DNA of 64,000 nucleotides, taken from NCBI RefSeq assembly GCF_002105195.1, contig NZ_MUHU01000025.1, forward strand, positions 1 through 64,000, given 5' to 3'. Origin of the DNA: Derxia lacustris (GTDB lineage Bacteria > Pseudomonadota > Gammaproteobacteria > Burkholderiales > Burkholderiaceae_E). Both the position numbers and the translations under genes were made by a program. Position 1 is the stretch's first letter. Every line of letters starts with the position of its first letter. Shown piece by piece: positions 48,625-58,800 of this stretch. The notes beneath the pieces are model-generated. The model ran no database searches. It worked only from the letters and a program-made list of their open reading frames with translations, and had not been told where the DNA came from.

Positions 48625-48882
48625 CGTTGAGCTTTCTGACGCGACGCGCGTGCTTGCGCGCCGTTTGCGGAAGGTCAGCAAATACTGCGCCACTCACCCC
48701 GAATGGCGCGATGTTTGCGAGGCCGTCCGTCGGCAGATACGCGCGAGCAATGCCGGTGCAGATGCCGATGCCCGGCTTCATTTCCCGCGCGTAAGCTCGA
48801 TTTGCCCACCCGGAACCCCCGGGCCGGACCCGGCGCGACGCCACCCGCACCATCCGCGCCACGACTCAAACGGAGACCCCCA

Positions 48883-49551
48883 ATGCCCCAGGCCATTTCC
48901 CCTGCCGTGCTCACGATCAGCAGTCGCAACTATTCGTCGTGGTCGCTGCGCGGCTGGCTGCTCGCGCGCCTTGCCGGCATCGAGTTCACCGAGAACGTCA
49001 TCTCGCCCGACGACCCGTCGGCGCGCGCCGAACTGCTGCTGCTGTCGTCGTCCATCCTGGTGCCCAGCCTCAAGCACGACGACGTGCTGGTGTGGGACAC
49101 GCTGGCCATCGCCGAATACCTCAACGAGCTCAAGCCCAAGGCCGGTCTGCTGCCGGCCGACCGCGTGGCGCGCGCGCATTGCCGCGCCATCAGCGGCGAG
49201 ATGCATTCGGGCTTCACCGCGCTGCGCTCGGCGCTGCCGATGAACCTGCGCGGCCACTTCCCCGGCTTCAAGGTGTGGACGCGCGCCCAGGCCGACATCG
49301 ACCGCATCTGCTCGATCTGGAACGACTGCCTGAGCAAGTACGGCGGCCCCTTCCTGTTCGGCGCCAAGCCCACCGTGGCCGATGCGATGTACGCGCCGGT
49401 GACCACGCGCTTTCGCACCTACGACGTGAAGCTCGACCGCGCGAGCTATGCCTATTGCGACACCATCCTGGCGCTGCCCGAGATGCAGGAATGGATCCAC
49501 GCCGCCAAGACCGAGCCGCTCGAATTCGACGAGCTGGAAGCGGAATTCTGA
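48883..49551 (+). CDS. Glutathione S-transferase family protein
   Basis: A 222-residue GST: N-terminal thioredoxin fold (ISSRNYSSWSLRGWLLARLAG, then DTLAIAEYL for glutathione binding), C-terminal all-helical domain (FGAKPTVADAMYAPVTTRF). Probably conjugates glutathione to small electrophiles. A typical single gene; divergent from phaZ. Confidence 0.9.
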   Translation: MPQAISPAVLTISSRNYSSWSLRGWLLARLAGIEFTENVISPDDPSARAELLLLSSSILVPSLKHDDVLVWDTLAIAEYLNELKPKAGLLPADRVARAHCRAISGEMHSGFTALRSALPMNLRGHFPGFKVWTRAQADIDRICSIWNDCLSKYGGPFLFGAKPTVADAMYAPVTTRFRTYDVKLDRASYAYCDTILALPEMQEWIHAAKTEPLEFDELEAEF

Positions 49552-49919
49552 ATACGGGTTCGGGACGGCCGGCGCCGCCCGGCGCGGCCGACGACACGCT
49601 GCCGCGCGAGGCGCTGTGGCGGCGCGACGAGCTGGTCAATCTGCTGACCGCCGCCGGCACCCTGGCCGGCCTGTGCATCACCGTGGTGGCGCTGATGAAG
49701 ACGCTGGTCAACGCCGCCCACGCGGCGACCATCGTCGACGACCTGTTCGCACTCGGCGCCCTGCTGTTCCTGCTCTGCGTCTACGTGATCTTCTGGGCCC
49801 TGCGCACGCGCCGGCCCGGGCTCACGCTGCGGCTCACGGCGGTGGCCGACACGCTGTTCCTGGCCGCGCTCACGCTGATGACGGGCGCGGCCTTCGTGCT
49901 GGTCTACACGGTGTGGTGA
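49548..49919 (+). CDS. Small membrane protein with unusual (non-ATG) or uncertain start
   Basis: An open frame in phase with the end codon at 49919 encodes about 123 residues. After REALWRRDELVNLLTAAGT come three hydrophobic segments (to AAFVLVYTVW). There is no ATG or GTG upstream of the conserved-looking DELVNL block; the nearest candidate is CTG at 49548, which overlaps the GST stop. Two GTG codons at 49683 would shorten it greatly. The coding pattern is convincing but the start is unresolved. Confidence 0.5.
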   Translation: MNTGSGRPAPPGAADDTLPREALWRRDELVNLLTAAGTLAGLCITVVALMKTLVNAAHAATIVDDLFALGALLFLLCVYVIFWALRTRRPGLTLRLTAVADTLFLAALTLMTGAAFVLVYTVW

Positions 49920-49988
49920 GCGCGGCGCGGCGGGCGAACCGCGCGCCGCGCCGCCACTCGGGCGCCAGCCGCTGGGCCGCTCCGCCAC

Positions 49989-52070
49989 CTAGCCGCGCGC
50001 GAGCGCGCGCAGCCGGTCGGCCAGCCCGGAATGGCGCCGCGTCGCGCGCCTGACGCAGCTCTCCAGCACCGGCCGCGCGGCCCACAGCCGCAGCTCGCGC
50101 CGGCTGCGGGTGATGGCGGTGTAGAGCAACTCGCGCGTGAGCAGGCGCTGGGTCGTCGAGCCGTCGGCGGCATCGGGCAGCACGATTTCCACGCGGTCGA
50201 ATTCCGAGCCCTGCGACTTGTGGATGCTGAGCGCCCAGGCGGTTTCGCAGGCCGGCAGCCGCGCGACCGGAAATGCGCGCAGGCCGTCGCCAAGCCGGAA
50301 CCAGGCGCGCGCGCCATCGGCGTCGTGCAGCACCAGACCCACGTCGCCATTGGCCAGCCCGGTGCCGGGATCGTTGCGGGTGATGAGCAGCGGCCGGCCG
50401 TGCGGCCAGTCGCCGTTGCCGGTGGCGTCGGGCCGGCCGGCGGCGGCCAGCCGGGCGGCGGCGAGCCGGGCCAGCGCCGCATTGAGCGCGCGGGTGCCGC
50501 GCGGGCCGTCATGCACCGCGCAGAGCACGCGGGCGCGCTCGAAGGCGGCGAGCGCGGCATCGGGGTCCACGGCCGGCTCGGCGAGGCAGGCCAGCACCGG
50601 ATCGAACAGCGGCAGCAGCTCGCGCGCGAGCGCCTGGGCGCCGAGCGGGCGGCTGTCGAGGCTGACGCTGGCGGCGGGCGCGGCAGCGGCAGGCGCATCG
50701 GCGGGTGCATCGGAGGCGGATGCGGCGGAGGACGGCGCGCCGTTCGTCGGCTGGCTGGCGGGGGCGGCGCCGAACAGGTCGCCCTGGGCGCTGGGCGCTG
50801 CTGGTGCCGGCCTGCGCCGCGACGGTGCGGCGCGTCGCGCTGCGTCGGATGCGGCGGTTGCCGCGTGGGACGCCACGCCGCTGGCAGCCGCGCCAGCCGC
50901 GTCCGCCACGCCGCCCGCATCGAGCGCCGCGAACACCGCCGCCACATCGGCCCGCCCCACCTCGGCGGCGAGCCGGCCGACCGGGCTGTCGGCGGCAAAA
51001 CGTTCGCCGGCGCGCAGCCGGGCGATGGCCTGCGGCAGCGGCGGATCGTCGCCGGCGGCCAGCTCGGCCAGCACCAGCCCGGTCTCGACCGAGGCGAGCT
51101 GGTCGGGGTCGCCGAGCAGCACCAGCCGCGCGCCGGGCCGCACCGCGTCGGCGAGCCGGCGCGCGAGCGTGAGGCCGAGCATCGAGGCCTCGTCGACCAC
51201 CACCAGATCGGCATCGAGCGGCCGGCCGGCGTGATGCCGGATCGCGTCGGCCTTGCCCGGCACCAGGCCGAGCAGCGCATGCACGGTGCGCGCGGGCGGC
51301 AGATGGCGCCGGCGCACCACCAGATCGGCCGGCAGCAGGTCGAGCTGGCTGGCGAGCGCCTCGTTCATGCGCGCGGCGGCCTTGCCGGTGGGCGCGGCCA
51401 GCAGCACGCGCGCCTCGGGCTCGGCCTGAAGCACGGCGGCGATGCAGCGCGCCACCGTGGTGGTCTTGCCGGTGCCCGGCCCGCCGGTGATGACGACGAA
51501 GCGCTCGGCCAGCACCCGCTCGACCGCCGCGCGCTGGGCCGGATTGGGCCGCAGATTGGCGAACAGCCGCTCGACCAGCCCGGCCGGCGCTGCCACGCCC
51601 GGCGCACCGGTCGCGAGCGCATGCAGCGCCAGCGCCAGCCGGCGCTCCGAATCGAAATGGCGCGCGAGATAAAGCCGGTCGGCCGCGTCGAGCACCAGCG
51701 GGCGGTCGGGCGGCGGCAAGGCGGCGGTGGCGGCATCGCCCGCCTCCGGCGCCGCCACGCCGGCCGCGCCGACGCGCAGCACCACCGGCGAGCCTTCGAG
51801 CGCCGCGCGCAGCCGCGCCGTCGGCAAACCGGCCTGGGCCGCGACCGCCTCCAGCGGCAGGCAGGCATGGCCGAGCGCATGCGCCGCCACCAGCGCGCGC
51901 GTGGCCGCCTCGACCGCCGCCGCATCGCCATCGCGGCCGCCGAGCGCGCGGTGATGAAAGCCGAGCAGCCGCCCCAGCGCGCCGTCGAGACCGCCGCCCT
52001 CGGCTGAAACGGAAGCGGAAGCCGCAGCCGGCGCCAGCAGCGTGGCGATGTCGGGACGGACGGCGCTCAT
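49989..52070 (-). CDS. recD: RecBCD subunit RecD
   Basis: A 693-residue 5'-3' helicase subunit of RecBCD. Walker A is GGPGTGKT with TTVARCIAAVLQ, then LLAAPTGKAAARMNE, LVVVDEASMLG and the late SIHKSQGSEFDRVEI; helicase motifs are complete. Between motif regions III and IV an alanine/proline-rich block of about 85 residues (50655-50905) has been inserted. Start overlaps the recB stop (ATGA). With RecB and RecC it repairs double-strand breaks and degrades foreign linear DNA. Confidence 0.93.
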   Translation of the reverse strand: MSAVRPDIATLLAPAAASASVSAEGGGLDGALGRLLGFHHRALGGRDGDAAAVEAATRALVAAHALGHACLPLEAVAAQAGLPTARLRAALEGSPVVLRVGAAGVAAPEAGDAATAALPPPDRPLVLDAADRLYLARHFDSERRLALALHALATGAPGVAAPAGLVERLFANLRPNPAQRAAVERVLAERFVVITGGPGTGKTTTVARCIAAVLQAEPEARVLLAAPTGKAAARMNEALASQLDLLPADLVVRRRHLPPARTVHALLGLVPGKADAIRHHAGRPLDADLVVVDEASMLGLTLARRLADAVRPGARLVLLGDPDQLASVETGLVLAELAAGDDPPLPQAIARLRAGERFAADSPVGRLAAEVGRADVAAVFAALDAGGVADAAGAAASGVASHAATAASDAARRAAPSRRRPAPAAPSAQGDLFGAAPASQPTNGAPSSAASASDAPADAPAAAAPAASVSLDSRPLGAQALARELLPLFDPVLACLAEPAVDPDAALAAFERARVLCAVHDGPRGTRALNAALARLAAARLAAAGRPDATGNGDWPHGRPLLITRNDPGTGLANGDVGLVLHDADGARAWFRLGDGLRAFPVARLPACETAWALSIHKSQGSEFDRVEIVLPDAADGSTTQRLLTRELLYTAITRSRRELRLWAARPVLESCVRRATRRHSGLADRLRALARG

Positions 52071-55000
52071 GCGCGCTCCTCGTGATGGGCGTCGCGCGCG
52101 AGGGCGCGGTCGAAGGCGAGCAGCGCCGGCAGCTCGACCGCCAGCGTCAGCACGCCGGCGCCGGGCAGCGCCGGCGTCATGCCGCGCACAAACAGGTAGA
52201 GCGCGCCGCCCAGATCGCGCGCCGGGTCGTAGCCGGCGCCCAGGCGCAGCCGCAGCCAGCGGTGCAGCGCCAGCAGATAAAGCCAGGCTTGCAGCCGATA
52301 GCCCTCGGCGCTCATGGCGGCGGCCAGCGCCGGCGCGGCGTAATCGGCCAGCCGCTCGCCGAGCCAGTTGGACTTGTAATCGGCCAGCCACCAGCGGCCG
52401 TCGTGCGCAAACACCAGGTCGATCACGCCGCGCAGATAGCCGCCGGCAATGCCGAGCCGCGCGGTATCGACCGGCGGCAGCGCAATGCCGTGCTGGCGCA
52501 GCGCGGTCAGGCCGTGCTCCAGCGCGCGGCCGCCGAGCGGGATGGCGAACTCGACTTCGCGCGCGGTGTGGGCCGGCGGCAGGCTGGCGAGGCTGGCCGG
52601 CGCGGCAATGCCCGAGCCGAACAGCGGCGCCGCGCCGATCGCATCGATCCAGCCGGCAAAGGCGGCGCGCACGTCGATGTCGGCATCGGCTGGCAGGCGC
52701 GGCCAGGGCAGCGCGGTCTGCGCCGCCGCCGGCCGAGTCCAGTCCAGGTTCTCGACGAAGGCGTGCAGCTCGACGCCGGCTTCGGGCCCGCGCGGATAGC
52801 GCCAGCGCAGGTCGGCGGCGGCGGCGGTTTCGGCGACCGGGTCGGGCGCGGCGGATGCGGCGCGCGGCGGCTCGGCGTCGGCATCGCGGCCGGCGGCGCC
52901 GGCGAATTCATCGCGCTCGGCCGCATGGTCACCGGCGTCGGCGCGGCCGTGCAGCAGGCTGGTGAAGCTGGTGTAGCGCCAGGCCGCCGGAATCCGCGCC
53001 GGCGCCGGCGCCGCATGCAGCCCGACCGCCGAGGCGCCCTCGGCCAGCAGCGCGCCCACATTGCGCCAGTCCGGCGCGGCGGCGATGCCGATGGCGGCCG
53101 GCGCGCGGTCGCGCATCGCATCGAGCGCGGCGCGCACCGCCTCGGCCGTGCTGTCGCCCTCGGGCAGGCCGAGCAGCCAGCCGAGCGCCGAATTGCCGAT
53201 GCCGCCAAGCGGCCCGGCCACCGCCAGACAGGCCTGCTTGGCGCGCGTGACCGCCACGTAGAGCAGCCGCAGCGCCTCCTCGCTTTCCTCGTCCCAGGCG
53301 GCCTGGACCGCAGCCTCGTCGGCCGCGAAATGCAGCGTCGGCTGACGCTCTGCCGCCGGGTCGTGGAAGAACACCGGGCCGGCGGCGGCCACCGGCGACC
53401 TGGGCTTGCCCTTGTCGTCGCCGGCCTTGGGCGGCTTGCGCGCGGCCCACAAAAACGGCAGCAGCACCACCGGGTACTCCAGCCCCTTGCTCTTGTGGAT
53501 GGTGACGATCTGCACCAGGTTCTCGTCGCTTTCCAGCCGCAGCTGGGCCGCCTCGCCGGCGCTGCCGGGCGCCTCGATGCGGGCGGCGAGCCAGTCGGCC
53601 AGCGCCTCGGGGCCGGGCAGATCGCGCGCGGCGGCGTCGGCCAGCTCCATCAGATGCGCGAGGTTGGCGAGCCGGCGTTCGCCGTCGGCCAGCACGCCGA
53701 GCCGGCCGGCCAGGTCGTGCGCCAGCGCTAGGCTGCGCAGCATGGCGAACACGCCCTGGGCCAGCCACAGGTCGCGCGCGGCGGACAGCAGCTCGAAGCC
53801 GTCGGCATGGCCGGGCGCGCCGTCGGCGATCAGCGCGCGCCGGCCGTCGAGCACCTCCTCGGCGCTCCAGCCAAACCACGGCCCGGCCAGCGCGGCGCGC
53901 GCGGCGACGCTGTCGCGCGGATTGGCGACGCCGCGCAGCAGGTCGAGCAGCGCATGCGCCTCGGGCGTCTCGAACACCGCGCGCCGGGCGCTGAGCGCGC
54001 AGCCGATGCCGGCGGCGAGCAGCGTGCGGCGCATGAGTTCGCCCTCGGCATTGGTGCGCACGAGCACGGCGCAATCGCCCGGGCCGAGCGGCTTGCCGGC
54101 GATGCTGGCTTCGGCGGCGGCGCCTTCGGCCAGCAGCTCGGCCAGCGCCGCCGTCGCGGCCTGGGCGGCGGCCGCGAGCTGGGTCGCCTTGGTCGCGCCC
54201 TCCTCGGGCGCCAGCCACAGCCAGCGCAGCGGCGGGCCTTCCGCACCGGCGCGCAGCAGCGGCGCCACCTTGGCGCCGGCGGCCGCCGGCGGATAGCGCA
54301 GCGCCTCCAGCCGAAACGGCCGCTCGCGCGCGAACAGCGCATTGAAGCCATCGAGCAGCGGCGCGGTCGAGCGCCGGTTGGCGACCAGCTCGCCGGCCTG
54401 CGCGGCACGCGCGATGGCGGCGTAATAGGCATCGAGGTCGGCGCCGCGAAACGCGTAGATCGCCTGCTTGGGATCGCCCACGAACAGCGCCAGCGTGGTC
54501 TGCGGGCGCGGGCCGTAGATGGCCGAGAAGATCGCGCTCTGGGTCGGATCGGTGTCCTGGAATTCGTCGATCAGCGCGGCCGGATAGCGCTCGGCCAGCG
54601 CGGCGGCCAGCACGCCGCCATGCGCGCCGTCGTCGAGCGCGCTGCGCAGCCGGGTGATGAGGCTGGAGAAGCCGAGTCCCCCGGCGCGTTCCAGCCGCGC
54701 CGGCAGCTCGCGGCATACGGTCTCGAACACGTCGCGCAGCGCCCAGGCCACGGCGGCGGCGCCGGCGTCGGTTTCCTCGGCGGCGGCGGCGCAGAAGGCG
54801 TCGATGGCGGCCGCGAGCGGCTGGGCAAAGCTGTCGGTCGCGCCCTTCTTGAGCCGCGAATGCAGCCGCTCGGCGCCGAAGCGGGTGAAGGCGTCGAGCG
54901 TGTCGGCGTCGGGCAGCGCATCGCTCCACACGGCGGCGTCGATGCGCGCCTGCCAGCCGTCGATCCAGTTGGCGCGGTAGGCGCTGCCGCTCAGGCCCTT

Positions 55001-55879
55001 GCAGGCGCGCACCGCGTCGACCAGCGCCGCGCCGTCGCGCTGCCAGTGGGCGCGCAGCGCGGCCCAGTCGCGCGCCAGCCCGGCCAGCGCGCTGCCGAGC
55101 GCGGGCGGCTCGCCGCCGAGGCATTGCGCCTCCTCGCGGTTGAGCAGCATGCCGATCTTGTCGGCCAGCTCGGCCGGCGCGACCCAGGCCGCCTGCACCC
55201 GCGCCGCCAGCCAGGGATGAAGCGGCGCCGGGCACCAGCCGGCATCGCCCGGGTCGTGCGCCACCACCTTGCGGCGCCACCAGTCGGCCACGGTTTCGCG
55301 CACCGCGCCCGAGATGTCGTCGAGCAGTTCGAGCTGGAAGCGCTGCCGGCCCGAGAAGGCGCGCTCGGCCAGCGCGCGCTGGCAGAAGCCGTGGATCGTG
55401 AACACGGCGGCTTCGTCATAGGCGCGCAGCGCGGCGACGAGCTGGCGCCGGGCCTGCGCGGGATCGGCGAGCGCGGCGGTGTAGCGGGCGCAGAAGCCGT
55501 CGTCGGTGGGGGCGGGCTGGGCCGTGGTGTCGGCGTCGCCGGCATCAAGGTTGTCGGCGTCGAAGTCGGCGGCGCCGCCCTCCTGCGCCAGCCGCCACTC
55601 GACCCAGCGCAGCAGCAGCGCGAGCCGGTCGCGGATGCGCGCGCGCAGTTCGGCGGTGGCGGCCTTGGTGAAGGTGACGACGAGGATGCTGCCGATCTCC
55701 AGCCCGCGCTCGACCACCAGCCGCGCGACCAGCCCGGCCAGGGTCCAGGTCTTGCCGGTGCCGGCGCTGGCCTCGATGTAGCGCAGGCCGAGCAGCGGCG
55801 CGTCGAAGGCCGGAATGGCAGCGGGGGCGGACAGTTCCGGGCTTTCCGGAAATGTCCCGGCGGCAGGCGCGCGGGTCAT
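52067..55879 (-). CDS. recB: RecBCD subunit RecB (helicase-nuclease)
   Basis: A 1270-residue UvrD-type helicase fused to a nuclease. Walker A is ASAGTGKTWTLAGL; AALIDEFQDTDPTQ is motif II and IVTIHKSKGLEYPVV lies in the later motifs. The C-terminal nuclease has the metal-binding aspartates of FAHDGRWWLADYKSNW, so it should be active. Start ATG at 55879 overlaps the recC stop. Length is slightly above that of E. coli RecB because of alanine-rich loops. Confidence 0.95.
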   Translation of the reverse strand: MTRAPAAGTFPESPELSAPAAIPAFDAPLLGLRYIEASAGTGKTWTLAGLVARLVVERGLEIGSILVVTFTKAATAELRARIRDRLALLLRWVEWRLAQEGGAADFDADNLDAGDADTTAQPAPTDDGFCARYTAALADPAQARRQLVAALRAYDEAAVFTIHGFCQRALAERAFSGRQRFQLELLDDISGAVRETVADWWRRKVVAHDPGDAGWCPAPLHPWLAARVQAAWVAPAELADKIGMLLNREEAQCLGGEPPALGSALAGLARDWAALRAHWQRDGAALVDAVRACKGLSGSAYRANWIDGWQARIDAAVWSDALPDADTLDAFTRFGAERLHSRLKKGATDSFAQPLAAAIDAFCAAAAEETDAGAAAVAWALRDVFETVCRELPARLERAGGLGFSSLITRLRSALDDGAHGGVLAAALAERYPAALIDEFQDTDPTQSAIFSAIYGPRPQTTLALFVGDPKQAIYAFRGADLDAYYAAIARAAQAGELVANRRSTAPLLDGFNALFARERPFRLEALRYPPAAAGAKVAPLLRAGAEGPPLRWLWLAPEEGATKATQLAAAAQAATAALAELLAEGAAAEASIAGKPLGPGDCAVLVRTNAEGELMRRTLLAAGIGCALSARRAVFETPEAHALLDLLRGVANPRDSVAARAALAGPWFGWSAEEVLDGRRALIADGAPGHADGFELLSAARDLWLAQGVFAMLRSLALAHDLAGRLGVLADGERRLANLAHLMELADAAARDLPGPEALADWLAARIEAPGSAGEAAQLRLESDENLVQIVTIHKSKGLEYPVVLLPFLWAARKPPKAGDDKGKPRSPVAAAGPVFFHDPAAERQPTLHFAADEAAVQAAWDEESEEALRLLYVAVTRAKQACLAVAGPLGGIGNSALGWLLGLPEGDSTAEAVRAALDAMRDRAPAAIGIAAAPDWRNVGALLAEGASAVGLHAAPAPARIPAAWRYTSFTSLLHGRADAGDHAAERDEFAGAAGRDADAEPPRAASAAPDPVAETAAAADLRWRYPRGPEAGVELHAFVENLDWTRPAAAQTALPWPRLPADADIDVRAAFAGWIDAIGAAPLFGSGIAAPASLASLPPAHTAREVEFAIPLGGRALEHGLTALRQHGIALPPVDTARLGIAGGYLRGVIDLVFAHDGRWWLADYKSNWLGERLADYAAPALAAAMSAEGYRLQAWLYLLALHRWLRLRLGAGYDPARDLGGALYLFVRGMTPALPGAGVLTLAVELPALLAFDRALARDAHHEERA

Positions 55880-58800
55880 TGCAGTTCCTCATGCCAGGCC
55901 GCGAGGGTTTCGCGGATGGCCTTCTGGTCGGCGACGATGGCCGCCGCCGCCGCGCCGTAGAGCCGGCGCGCCAGCGTGGGGAAGTCGTCGGGCCAGGGCG
56001 TGGCGACGCTGGCCTGGTAGTCGGCCGCGTCGGGGATGTGGTCGGGCGTGCCGCCGAAGATCACGCGCCAGGCGCCGTCCTCGCGCTCGGGGCTGCGCTC
56101 GCCGGCCCAGAACTGGGCTTCGGCGGCGGCGCGCGGCGGCGGGCCGTCGGCATCGCGCTGCCAGCGGCCGAGCAGGCCCCAGGCGGTGCGCGCCGGGCAC
56201 CAGGGCGGCGCGGTCAGGCCGAGCCGGGCGTCGGCCAGCAAGTCGGCCAGCGGCGCCTGCCAGTTCGCGTCGGGCAGCCAGGCCATCAGCGCATCGCCGT
56301 CGGCGCAGAGGTGGACGGTCGGGCCGATTTGCCGGCCGGCATGGGCGCAGGCCAGCAGATGCGTGACCCACAGCTCGGCCCGCATGCGCGCCGCGCCGCC
56401 GCGCTCGACCAGATTCCAGCCGCCATGCGCATGCAGATGCGGCAGCCGGCCGGCGAGGCGGGCGCCGCCGGCCAGCGTCAGCAGCACATTGCGCGGCGCG
56501 GTGCTGGCGGCCAGCAGCGGCGCCACGCGGCGTTGCAGCGCCAGCGCAGTCTCGACCAGCCGCTCGCCGAACAGCGCGCCCGGCACGCCGGACGGAATGC
56601 GCGCATCGGCTTCGGCGCGGCCGCGCAGCAGTGCCGGATCGGCGCCGGCGAGCAGGCGGCGCGCAAAGTCGTCGGCCAGGCCGGCGCTGCCGAGCCGGTC
56701 GAGCGCGAACGGCTCCTCGGGCTCGGGCGCGGCCTCGTGCCAGGCGGTGTTGAGGCCGAGCCGGCGGCGCAGAAAGAAGCGCGCCGGATGGGCGAAGAAG
56801 TCGCGCAGAAATGCCGCATCCACCTCGGCGCCATCGTCGGGCGGCGCCGGCAGCGGCCGTGCCAGGAAGGGCCGGATCGCCAGCGGACTGGCCGGCCGCG
56901 CGCTGGCCGGCGTGGCGATGGCGCGCGCCGCCGGCAGCAGCTCGGCGCGAAACGACGGCGCCAGCGCCGGGCCCTGCGCGCCGGCCGCCGGCGGGGCGCC
57001 GAAGGCGCGCGGGCTGAAGGCATGCAGCGGATGGTCGGTGACCAGCCGCTGGCGCAGCGGCAGCGGCCGGGCGCCGGGCGCCGCCGCGTCCGCGCTGCCG
57101 TCGTGGCGCTCGATCCAGTCGAGCAGCTCGGCCACCACGATGGCCGGCGGCAGCGCCTCGCCGGTCTGCGCATCGAAGCCGCGCCACGACAGATGCACCG
57201 CATCGCGCGCCGTCAGCAGCGCGGCGAGAAAGGCGGCGCGGTCGTCATCGCGGCGCGCGCGGTCGCTGGCCTGGGCATGGCCTTGCAGCAGGTCGAATTC
57301 CACCCGCTGCGGGCTGCGCGGAATGGCCGCGTCGTCGAGCCCGAGCAGCGCGATCACGCGATAGGGGTGGTGGCGCAGCGCGCCGTAGGTGGTGAAGGTG
57401 ATCTGGCCCTGCGGCACGGCGCCGGGGGCGCTGGCGTCGAGTTCGCAGGCGAGCCGGTCGCGCAGCAGGGCGAAGTCGACCGCGCCGTCATGGCCGCCGG
57501 CGGCCGCGTCGCGCGCGATGCGGCCGAGCGCCTGATTGAGCCGCGCGAGTGCGTCGGGCGCGTCGTCGGGCGGCGCGAGCGTGCGGGCAAACAGCGCGCC
57601 GAGCCAGTCGGTCCAGTCGCGCACCGGGCGCGGTTGGTCGAGGCCGGCGCGCAGGTCGGCGATGGCGCGCGCCCAGTCGAGCAGGCCGCCGAGCGCATCG
57701 AAGGCCGAATCGTCGAGGCCGGCATGCGGCAGCGTGCCGGCGAACACGTCGTCGCCGGCGCCGCGCTCGCCGAAGGCGATGCCGAGCAGCAGCCGCTCCA
57801 GGCCCCAGGCCCAGGTGTGGCGCGGATCGGCCGGCGCGTGATGGCTGGCGCGGTCGGGCGCGTCGAGCGCCCAGCGCACGCCGGCGCCGGCCAGCCAGTC
57901 GGGCAGCAGCGCGAGCGCGCTGTCGTCGAGGCCGAAGCGGCGCGCGACCGGCGGCAGCCGCAGCAGGTCGAGCGCCGCATCCACGCCGAGACGCGACGCG
58001 GCGAAATCGAGCAGCGCCAGCGCCGCCTGCCCGAGCCCGCCATCGCCCGGCGTGGCCAGCCCCGACACCGCATAGGGAATGCGGCGCTCGCGCGGCTGGG
58101 TGCCAAACACCGCGTGGATGGCCGGCGCGGCCACGTCCAGCTCGGGCAGCCAGACCAGGATGTCGCCGGGCTTGATGCGACCGGCCGCGAAGCGCGCCAG
58201 CAGCGCGTCATGCAGCGCCTCCAGCTCGCGCACCAGGCCGTGGCAGCGGTGGAAGGCGAGCGAGCTGTCGGCGCCGCGGTCGGGGCGCAGGCGCACCGCG
58301 TCGTCGAGGTCGAACACCGAGCGCTGAATCTGCGCGAGCAGGCTGGCGCCGGCCGGCGGCGGCTCGTGCAGATCGATCGGCGCGGCGATCAGCGGCACGT
58401 CGCCGTCCGGATCGAGCACGCGGTCCAGGTCGCGCGCCGCGTCGATGGCCTGCCGCCCGAAGGCGGCGAGCAGGCCGTGGCCCACCTCGTAGACGGCGGC
58501 CGCGTCGGGCCGATCACGCTCCTGGCGCGCCTTGAACTTTTCGCCCACCAGGTCGGCGATGTAGTGCGGCGACGGCGTCTGCGCATAGACGATCACCGTG
58601 GTGTGCCGCGCCAGCGCCGCAAAAGCGCGCCAGTAGATCGGCGCCATCGCCGGCAGCGCAAACAGGTGCAGACGCGGCGGCAGACCGCGCGCGGCCTCGT
58701 CGTCGGTCAGGCGGCCGGCGCGCTTCTCGGCATCGCGCCGCTCCATCTCGCGGATCAGCCATTCGAGCGGATGCGCATGGCCTTCGAGGCCGATGGCCGC

